Assembly: GCF_050587365.1 (NCBI RefSeq)
Contig: NZ_JBOBFV010000001.1
Coordinates: 1,439,434-1,503,433, forward strand
Reading direction: 5' to 3'
Source of the DNA: Plantibacter auratus
GTDB taxonomy: Bacteria > Actinomycetota > Actinomycetes > Actinomycetales > Microbacteriaceae
Length of the DNA: 64,000 nucleotides
Shown here piece by piece: positions 57,646-64,000 of this stretch. Made by a program: the position numbers and the translations under genes. Every line of letters starts with the position of its first letter. Position 1 is the stretch's first letter. The notes beneath the pieces are model-generated. The model did no database searches and was not told the origin of the DNA. It saw only the letters and a program-made list of their open reading frames with translations.

Positions 57646-58533
57646 TCAGAGCTGGTCGGCGGACACCGAGAAGGTGTCGCACGCTGACGGACCGGACTGG
57701 TAGCCGGTCATGAACCAGCGCTGCCGCTGCTCGGCGGAGCCGTGGGTCCACGCCTCGGGGTTCACCTGGCCGGTCGCGGCCTCCTGGATGCGGTCGTCGC
57801 CGACGGCCGCCGCGGCGCTCAGCGCGTCGTCGATCTCCTGCTGGGTCACGGGCTTCAGGAAGGCGACCCCCTTCGCATCCTCGGTGTCCGATGCCGCGGC
57901 GACCCAGGCACCGGCGAAGCAGTCGGCCTGGACCTCGATACGCACGGAGTCGGAGGCCGGACCCGTGCCGCTGCGGTCGGCGCGGTCCATGATGCCGGTG
58001 AGCGCCTGGATGTGGTGCCCCCACTCGTGTGCGACGACGTACATCTCGGCGAGCGGTCCGCCGGAGGCGCCGAAGCGGTCGCGCAGTTCGGCGTAGAAGC
58101 TGGTGTCGATGTAGATGGTCTGATCCGGCGGACAGTAGAACGGACCGGTGGCGCTCGTCGCGGCGCCGCAACCCGTGTTCGTCTGCTGGTCGAAGATGAT
58201 GAAGTCCGCCGGCGAGGTGTAGTCGGCACCGAGCGCGGGGAGCTCCTCGGCCCAGTAGGCGTCGAGCGACGAGTAGGCACCGCCCATGCGGCAGTCGACG
58301 TTCGCGTTCGCGTCGGCACCGGTCTGGCACTCGTCGGAGAGTTGGCTCTCCTCCTGCTGGCCCCCGCCGACGCCACCGCCGCCGAGGATGCCCGACACGT
58401 CGACCCCGAGGAACTGCGAGATGAGGGCGATCACGATGACGCCGACCGCGCCGCCACCGACGGCGATGCCGGTCGTGCGGCCCCGTCGCTTGACCTTGTT
58501 CCCGCTGATGTCGGCGTTGTCGTTGAACGTCAT
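57646..58533 (-). CDS. Membrane-anchored neutral zinc metallopeptidase (YpfJ family)
   Basis: 295 residues. N-terminal membrane segment (about 24-46: GIAVGGGAVGVIVIALISQF), Gly-rich linker, and a peptidase domain with HEWGHH (about 163-168) plus the DCFAG (about 200) and AEQRQRW segments of this family. The gluzincin HExxH motif binds zinc. The physiological substrate is unknown; the enzyme faces outside. Same strand as the proline iminopeptidase but not overlapping. Confidence 0.88.
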   Translation of the reverse strand: MTFNDNADISGNKVKRRGRTTGIAVGGGAVGVIVIALISQFLGVDVSGILGGGGVGGGQQEESQLSDECQTGADANANVDCRMGGAYSSLDAYWAEELPALGADYTSPADFIIFDQQTNTGCGAATSATGPFYCPPDQTIYIDTSFYAELRDRFGASGGPLAEMYVVAHEWGHHIQALTGIMDRADRSGTGPASDSVRIEVQADCFAGAWVAAASDTEDAKGVAFLKPVTQQEIDDALSAAAAVGDDRIQEAATGQVNPEAWTHGSAEQRQRWFMTGYQSGPSACDTFSVSADQL

Positions 58534-58623
58534 GTCGGCACCCTATCGCGCAGCGCGAGGTGAGGCATATCGTCACCCGCCCCTTGCGCGGACGACGATC
58601 TGCCTCCTCTCAACCGCGCGTGG

Positions 58624-60729
58624 TCAGCGGGACTTCTTCGTGAGCGTCTTCTCGTCGACGGGTGCGTCGCCCGAGGCACGGAGCTCGGCGAAGTAGTCGG
58701 CGGCCTCCTGCTGACGCTGCGCCTCCTGGCCGGTCGCGATGGGTGCGCGCACGTGCTCGGGGGCGAAGCCGAACGCCTCGACGAGGTCGAGGGCGTGCGG
58801 ACGCAGCCGCGCGATGAGGCGGTCGACGTAGGCGCTGACGGCCTGGCCGCGCTGCGGGGAGAGGCGCCCGTGGATGAGGTACCAGGCGAGGTGCTTCTCG
58901 ATGAGCGAGAGCCCGAAGAGGTCGTGCACCCAGGTCAGCACCTGCTTGGTGCCGGGGTCCTGGATCTGCTCGACACCCTCGGTGAACGCCTCCCACTGGA
59001 GGAGCTCGCCGTGCGCCCGCGCGGCCTCGATGAGCTCGTTCTGGTGTGCGTTGAAGAGGTCGGACGCGGCCTGCTTGGAGAGCTTGTTCGCGCCGCGCAG
59101 CTTCGTCGCGACCTCGGCGATCATCGACTCGACGCGCTCGGTCAACAGCTCGCGCTGGACGTTCGTGTCGCGTAGCTGGCTCACCGAGCGAGCCGTGGAA
59201 CCGAAGTCCTTCACGGTCTGCGCGAGGCTCCGGAGTCCGCTGCTGTGGACGGCGCGGTCGGTCGCCTGCTCGACGACGTAGCGGGCGAGCGCACCGGCGT
59301 CGACCTTCGCGAACTTCCGGCTGTAATCGGTGAGGAGACGCTTGGCGACGAGCTGCAGCAGCACGTTGTTGTCGCCCTCGAACGTCGCGTAGACGTCGAG
59401 GTCCGCGCGCAGGCCGGTGAGGCGGTTCTCTGCGAGGAAGCCGTTGCCACCGCACGCCTCCCGCGCCTCCTGGAGCGTGTCGAGCGCGTGCCAGGTCGAC
59501 AGCGGCTTGAGCGCCGCCGCGAGCGTCTCGAGGTCCTGACGGTCGTCGTCCGAGTCGGCCTTGCCGCTGAACACCTCGTCGAACTTCACGAGCAGCCGGT
59601 CGTGGGCGAAGATCTGCGCGTACGTCGTCGCGAGCCGCGGCAGGAGCCGGCGCTGATGGCGCTGGTAGTCGAGGATGACCTCCTCCTGGGTGTCGCTGCC
59701 CGCGTTGAACTGCCGACGCTCACTGCTGTAGGTGATCGCGATCTGCAGGGCGAGGGCGGAGGCCGACGTCGCGGCTCCGTCGAGGGACACCCGGCCCTGG
59801 ACGAGCGTGCCGAGCATGGTGAAGAAGCGACGCCCGGGGCTCTTGATGGGCGAGGAGTAGGTGCCGTCCTCGGCGACGTCGCCGTAGCGGTTGAGGAGGT
59901 TGGTGCGCGGCACGCGGACGCCGGTGAAGTGCAGCCGGCCGTTGTCGATGCCGTTGAGCCCGCCCTTCAGGCCGTCGTCCTCGCCGCCGATCCCGGGCAG
60001 GAATGCGCCCTCGTCGTCGCGGATGGGCACGTAGAAGCAGTGCACGCCGTGGTTCACGCCGTTCGTGATGAGCTGCGCGAACAGGGTCGCCGCCTTGCCG
60101 TGCACGGCCGCGTTGCCGAGGTAGTCCTTCCACGCCGCACGGAACGGGGTGTCGATGACGAACTCCTGGCTCTCCGGGTCGTACGTCGCGGTCGTCGCGA
60201 TCGAGGCGACGTCGGAGCCGTGACCGGACTCCGTCATCGCGAATGCACCGGGGACGTCGAGGTTCATCGCGCCGGGCAGGAACGCGTCGTGGTGCGGCTC
60301 GGTGCCGAGGTGCAGGATCGCCGCACCGAAGAGGCCCCACTGGACACCGGACTTGATCTGGAGGGACGGGTCGGCGAGGACGAGCTCCTCGAACCCGGCG
60401 ATGTTGCCGCCGTGGTCGTCGGCGCCGCCGAGGCGCTTCGGGAACGCCTTGAGCACCTGGCCGTTCTCGACGAGGAGCTTCAGCTGGTGGAAGACGCGGT
60501 CGCGGTGGTCGTCCATCGACTGTCCTTCGATCCGCTGCATCTCCGGCTTGGCGGCGAGTGCGCGCGACGCGAGACGAGCCTCCGGCCAGGTGCCGAGCAG
60601 CTGGTGGGCGAGCGCCGGGACATCGATCCGCGCGTCGGACGGCGCCACCTCGACCGTCGCTGCCGTGGTACCGCTGACGCTCGTCCGGATCGCTGTGTCG
60701 ACCATCGCTGTGTCCTGCCTTTCACCCAT
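58624..60729 (-). CDS. Acyl-CoA oxidase/dehydrogenase
   Basis: 701 residues from ATG 60729 (GGGAGG site five bases upstream; a stop-free frame continues upstream into the recQ region and is not part of the gene). Acyl-CoA dehydrogenase/oxidase architecture: N-terminal helical domain, FAD-binding beta domain with FAMTESGHGSDVASIATTATYD, and C-terminal helical domains with EACGGNGFLAENRLTGLRADLDVYATFEGDNNVLLQLV near 470-510. The length (about 700) fits acyl-CoA oxidases, which pass electrons directly to oxygen. It should start beta-oxidation of fatty acids. No other beta-oxidation gene is in view. Confidence 0.93.
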   Translation of the reverse strand: MGERQDTAMVDTAIRTSVSGTTAATVEVAPSDARIDVPALAHQLLGTWPEARLASRALAAKPEMQRIEGQSMDDHRDRVFHQLKLLVENGQVLKAFPKRLGGADDHGGNIAGFEELVLADPSLQIKSGVQWGLFGAAILHLGTEPHHDAFLPGAMNLDVPGAFAMTESGHGSDVASIATTATYDPESQEFVIDTPFRAAWKDYLGNAAVHGKAATLFAQLITNGVNHGVHCFYVPIRDDEGAFLPGIGGEDDGLKGGLNGIDNGRLHFTGVRVPRTNLLNRYGDVAEDGTYSSPIKSPGRRFFTMLGTLVQGRVSLDGAATSASALALQIAITYSSERRQFNAGSDTQEEVILDYQRHQRRLLPRLATTYAQIFAHDRLLVKFDEVFSGKADSDDDRQDLETLAAALKPLSTWHALDTLQEAREACGGNGFLAENRLTGLRADLDVYATFEGDNNVLLQLVAKRLLTDYSRKFAKVDAGALARYVVEQATDRAVHSSGLRSLAQTVKDFGSTARSVSQLRDTNVQRELLTERVESMIAEVATKLRGANKLSKQAASDLFNAHQNELIEAARAHGELLQWEAFTEGVEQIQDPGTKQVLTWVHDLFGLSLIEKHLAWYLIHGRLSPQRGQAVSAYVDRLIARLRPHALDLVEAFGFAPEHVRAPIATGQEAQRQQEAADYFAELRASGDAPVDEKTLTKKSR

Positions 60730-60866
60730 GAAAACCTCCCACAATGGTAGGACTGTCATAACGATGGGTGAAAGCGCCTGTGGGATGTGGACAAGGGCCC
60801 GCCCGATCGCCGTCGATCGACTTGGTCCTCCCCCACAGCTGTCGCAGCTCGCTCCCAGGAGCGGCG

Positions 60867-62870
60867 TCAGGCGTTGGCGGCGACGACCTCGATGAGCGCC
60901 TCTCCGTAGGCGTCGAGCTTCTTCGCGCCGATGCCGCTGATGCCGTCGAGCGCGCCGAGCGAGTCGGGCTTCGCCGTCGCGACCTCCCGCAGGGTCGCGT
61001 CGCCGAAGACGATGTAGGCGGGGACGCCCTGCTCCTTCGCCACCCCGGCCCGCCAGGCACGCAGAGCCTGGAACAGCTCGGCCGCGGCTGGCTCGAGCTC
61101 GGCGTTCGCGCTCGACGAGCGAGAGGACGACCTCGACGAGGAGCGGGCAGCACGTTCCGGCTCGCGACGCATGGCCACCGGTCGGTTCCCTGCGAGCACC
61201 TCGGCGCTCCCGTCGGTGAGGCCGAGCGTGCCGTACTCGCCGACGGTGGCCAGGAGGTCGCGTGCGAGCAACTGACGGACCACGCCGCGCCACTCCTGGT
61301 CGCTGAGGTCCTCGCCGATGCCGAAGGTCGCGAGTTCGTCGTGCCGCTGCTGGGCGACGCGGTCGGTCCGCTTGCCGCGGAGGATGTCGATGATCTGCCC
61401 CGCGCCGAAGGACTGGTTGCGCTCGCGCTTCAGGCGCACGATCGTCGAGAGGAGTTTCTGCGCCGGCACGGTGCCGTCCCAGGTGACCGGTGGTTCGAGG
61501 CAGGTGTCGCAGTTGCCGCACGGCGTGGAGGGCTGACCGAAGTAGCGCAGCAGGTTGACCCGGCGGCAGTCGACGGTCTCGCAGAGGGCCAGCATCGCGT
61601 CGAGGTGGGCGCTGAGGTTGCGCTGGTGCGCGAGGTCGCCCGGTGATTCCGCGATCATGCGCCGCTGCTGGACGACGTCCTGCAGGCCGTAGGCGAGCCA
61701 GGCGATGGACGGCTCGCCGTCGCGCCCCGCACGGCCGGTCTCCTGGTAGTAGCCCTCGACGCTCTTCGGGAGGTCGACGTGGGCGACGAACCGGACGTCG
61801 GGCTTGTCGATGCCCATCCCGAAGGCGATGGTCGCGACGACCACGACACCGTCCTCGCGGAGGAAGCGGGACTGCGCAGCCGCTCGCACGGAGGCGTCGA
61901 GTCCGGCGTGGTACGCCACGGCGTCCACCCCGTTGTCGCGCAGGAGCTGCGCCGTCTGCTCCACCGTCTTGCGGCTGAGGCAGTAGACGATCCCGGCGGT
62001 GCCGGCCGGCTGTTCCTTCACGAACGCGACGAGCTGCTTGCGGACCTCGTTCTTGCCGACGATCCGGTACTGGATGTTCGGGCGGTCGAAGCTCGAGACG
62101 AAGTGCTTCGCCTCGCCGAGATGGAGCCGCTGCGTGATCTCCTGGTGCGTCGCGTCGGTGGCGGTCGCGGTGAGCGCGATGCGCGGGACGTCGGGCCAGC
62201 GTTCGGCGAGCTCGCCGAGCATGAGGTAGTCGGGGCGGAAGTCGTGCCCCCACTGCGACACACAGTGCGCCTCGTCGATCGCGAGCAGGGCGATGGTGCC
62301 CTGGCCGAGGAACCGCCGGGTCGCCTCCGAGCTCAGGCGCTCGGGCGCGACGTAGAGGAGGTCGAGCTCGCCGGCGAGGTAGGCCTGTTCGACCCGGGAA
62401 CGCTCAGCGGGATCCTGCGTCGAGTTGAGGAACGCGGCGCGGACGCCGACGGCGAGGAGTGCGTCGACCTGGTCCTGCATGAGGGCGATGAGCGGGGAGA
62501 CGACGATGCCGGTGCCCGGTCGGAGCAGGGCGGGGATCTGGTAGCAGAGGCTCTTGCCCCCACCCGTCGGCATGAGGACGACCGCGTCGCCGCCACCGGC
62601 GACCTGCTCGATGATCTGCTGCTGCTCGCCGCGGAACGCGTCGTACCCGAAGACGGCGTGGAGCGCCTCCTGCGCCGTGGCGAACTTCTGGCCGGCCGCA
62701 CGGGCGGCCACCGGAGCCGCCGCGGGCGGAGCGCCTGGAGCGGACGCGACCGCTCCACTCCCCCACGCGACACCACCGCCGAGGTACGCGTCGTCGGGCG
62801 GTGGGGCGTCGAAGTCGTCGGGAGCGTCCGCGTCGTCCGGGATCCAGTCGGGTTCGGTACTCCAGCTCAT
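60867..62870 (-). CDS. recQ: ATP-dependent DNA helicase RecQ
   Basis: 667 residues. Walker A MPTGGGKSLCY (about 98), TAT and IDEAHCVSQWGHDFRPDY (DEAH, about 194), then the second RecA domain with QETGRAGRDG, a zinc-binding domain with four cysteines (CETVDCRRVNLL...CGNCDTC, about 425-455), a winged-helix part and a C-terminal HRDC-like domain (GVPAYIVFGDATLREVA...LDGISGIGAKKLDAYGEALIEVV). A low-complexity acidic N-terminal 60 residues is extra. Unwinds DNA in recombination and fork repair. Divergent from the fasciclin gene. Confidence 0.95.
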   Translation of the reverse strand: MSWSTEPDWIPDDADAPDDFDAPPPDDAYLGGGVAWGSGAVASAPGAPPAAAPVAARAAGQKFATAQEALHAVFGYDAFRGEQQQIIEQVAGGGDAVVLMPTGGGKSLCYQIPALLRPGTGIVVSPLIALMQDQVDALLAVGVRAAFLNSTQDPAERSRVEQAYLAGELDLLYVAPERLSSEATRRFLGQGTIALLAIDEAHCVSQWGHDFRPDYLMLGELAERWPDVPRIALTATATDATHQEITQRLHLGEAKHFVSSFDRPNIQYRIVGKNEVRKQLVAFVKEQPAGTAGIVYCLSRKTVEQTAQLLRDNGVDAVAYHAGLDASVRAAAQSRFLREDGVVVVATIAFGMGIDKPDVRFVAHVDLPKSVEGYYQETGRAGRDGEPSIAWLAYGLQDVVQQRRMIAESPGDLAHQRNLSAHLDAMLALCETVDCRRVNLLRYFGQPSTPCGNCDTCLEPPVTWDGTVPAQKLLSTIVRLKRERNQSFGAGQIIDILRGKRTDRVAQQRHDELATFGIGEDLSDQEWRGVVRQLLARDLLATVGEYGTLGLTDGSAEVLAGNRPVAMRREPERAARSSSRSSSRSSSANAELEPAAAELFQALRAWRAGVAKEQGVPAYIVFGDATLREVATAKPDSLGALDGISGIGAKKLDAYGEALIEVVAANA

Positions 62871-63078
62871 CCGTCGATCGTAGCCGCAGCAGCTGACACC
62901 CCGGTGCCCCTCCACAGGAACGGATCCGAAGAATTTCGCTCCTCTTAATGCGCGACGCCGTCCGACACGCGATCGGATCTTTTTCCAAACCACCCCCGTG
63001 GGGGCTCCGAAGTGTCATCGAGGGCCGGTTCTGAGAGGCACTCGACAACCGGTCCAAACCTCATCAAAGGAGAATCAC

Positions 63079-63735
63079 ATGCGTACCATCAAGCGAAACC
63101 ACATGGCAGTGCTCGCACTCGCCGCCGTCGCGACCTTCGGCCTCGCAGCCTGTTCCAGCGGCTCCAGCTCCGACAGCGGTTCCTCGATGGAGCCGAGCTC
63201 CGCTCCCACCGAGTCGATGGCTGCAGACCCCGCAGCGGACCTCGTCGGCTCGGGCTGCGCCGCCTACGCTGACGCCGTCCCGGACGGTGCTGGCTCCGTC
63301 GCCGGCATGTCGGCCGACCCCGTCGCCGTCGCCGCGTCCAACAACCCGCTGCTGACCACGCTCACCGCTGCGGTCTCCGGCCAGCTGAACCCCGACGTCA
63401 ACCTCGTCGACACGCTGAACGGCTCCGAGTTCACCGTCTTCGCCCCGGTCGACGACGCGTTCAAGAAGATCGACGCCGCGACGATCGACAGCCTCAAGAC
63501 GCCTGAGGGCGCTGCGACGCTGACCTCGATCCTCACGTACCACGTGATCCCCGGCCAGATCGCTCCGTCCGACATCGACGGTGAGCAGACCACCGTCGAG
63601 GGTGGAACCGTCAAGGTCGAGGGCTCGGGTGACAACATCACCGTCAACGGTGCCAAGGTCATCTGCGGTGGCGTCAAGACCGCCAACGCGACCGTGTACC
63701 TCATCGACTCGGTGCTGATGCCGCCGGCAAAGTAG
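63079..63735 (+). CDS. Fasciclin-domain lipoprotein (MPT83-like)
   Basis: 218 residues. AAAGGAG before ATG 63079. Signal peptide with lipobox LAAC (Cys about 25), Ser/Gly-rich linker, and a fasciclin domain (about 80-215: NPLLTTLTAAVSGQLNPDVNLVDTLNGSEFTVFAPVDDAFKKID...YHVIPGQ...NGAKVICGGVKTANATVYLIDSVLMPP). The same layout is in the mycobacterial surface lipoproteins MPT70/MPT83. A surface adhesion or matrix role is likely. A palindromic CCCCCGTGGGGG lies upstream (about 62994-63005) and a strong terminator downstream. Confidence 0.9.
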   Translation: MRTIKRNHMAVLALAAVATFGLAACSSGSSSDSGSSMEPSSAPTESMAADPAADLVGSGCAAYADAVPDGAGSVAGMSADPVAVAASNNPLLTTLTAAVSGQLNPDVNLVDTLNGSEFTVFAPVDDAFKKIDAATIDSLKTPEGAATLTSILTYHVIPGQIAPSDIDGEQTTVEGGTVKVEGSGDNITVNGAKVICGGVKTANATVYLIDSVLMPPAK

Positions 63736-63769
63736 CCGACCGCGGGTTCACCCGCACGCTACACCGGTA

Positions 63770-63821
63770 ACAACGGAACAGCCCCGTCATCCTCTCCAGG
63801 ATGGCGGGGCTGTTCCGTTGT
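63770..63821 (+). terminator. Long terminator hairpin after the fasciclin gene
   Basis: Stem of about 23 bases with one or two mismatches: ACAACGGAACAGCCCCG pairs with CGGGGCTGTTCCGTTGT around a CATCCTCTCCAGGATG hairpin tip. Lies 35 bases past the stop. Symmetric enough to work in both directions. Confidence 0.9.
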
Positions 63822-63852
63822 GTCGGGACCGGAACCCGCTCGCCCGACCCTC

Positions 63853-64000
63853 CCCGGTCACTGAGGCTGTCGAAGTGCCCACGAAGCAGCTCGCCATCCG
63901 AGGACACCATCGACCGGACCGCCCTTCGACAAGCTCAGGGACCGAAGCGTGTCACCTCCCCCGGTCACTGAGCCTGTCGAAGTGCCCCCGAAGCACCTCG
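63853..64000. repeat. Dispersed palindromic repeat, block E (runs off the window)
   Basis: Half-units at about 63853-63876, 63922-63944 and 63961-63982, some in opposite orientation, with the GGTCACTGAGCCTGTCGAAG and complement arms. The block continues past the right window edge. No gene is visible between 63736 and 64000. Confidence 0.85.

Noticed and set aside
60730..62253. Extension of the acyl-CoA oxidase frame upstream into the recQ region
   Set aside because: Its product is Arg/Ala/Pro-rich without domain features and lies antisense-frame within recQ; ATG 60729 has a good ribosome binding site and gives the expected family length.

Overview
High-GC actinobacterial chromosome, most like the family Microbacteriaceae (Plantibacter/Curtobacterium relatives). 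This is inferred from the roughly 70% GC host DNA, a DUF222/HNH (13E12-type) protein, Mycobacterium-like fasciclin and RecQ-HRDC proteins, and actinobacterial exopolysaccharide genes. No rRNA, complete tRNA or CRISPR array was seen, so the genus is an inference.

Layout. (1) 1-9718 is the right part of a prophage with lower GC than the host: cytosine methyltransferase, RusA resolvase, RecE-like exonuclease with a probable annealing protein, a long chain of very small overlapping genes, an antirepressor and Cro/Xis-like regulators, then a divergent repressor plus ImmA-type metalloprotease and a tyrosine integrase. It ends in the 3' half of a tRNA-Phe gene followed by that gene's terminator, so the phage entered a tRNA-Phe gene whose restored copy should lie left of the window. 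(2) 9.8-32.6 kb is ordinary chromosome: DUF222/HNH gene inside blocks of a dispersed repeat, a TetR-ArsC/HhH pair, a molybdate ABC operon with its own Mop-type regulator, coaBC, two cell-wall hydrolases that share an N-terminal coiled-coil module (one M23, one NlpC/P60), an XRE-cupin regulator divergent from a CPYC flavoprotein, transporters and regulators. (3) 32.7-56.6 kb is an exopolysaccharide locus: phosphoglycosyl transferase, DUF1972 glycosyltransferase, CDP-alcohol phosphotransferase, glycosyltransferases, Wzx flippase, Wzz/BY-kinase-like protein, Wzy polymerase, a TagD-like cytidylyltransferase, a NodB-like protein, two paralogous secreted beta-helix proteins and a 1894-residue secreted propeller/LamG/PKD protein. 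(4) 56.6-64 kb: proline iminopeptidase, zinc metallopeptidase, acyl-CoA oxidase, RecQ and a fasciclin lipoprotein.

How it works together. The polysaccharide would be started on undecaprenyl phosphate by the 33 kb transferase, extended by the glycosyltransferases, flipped by Wzx and polymerised by Wzy under Wzz control. The cytidylyltransferase and CDP-alcohol phosphotransferase suggest a polyol- or alcohol-phosphate component. The most unusual point is a beta-sandwich module that occurs once in each beta-helix protein and twice at the end of the 1894-residue protein, which suggests one secreted polysaccharide-binding or polysaccharide-processing system. Coordinates of small genes and start codons were worked out by hand from the sequence.
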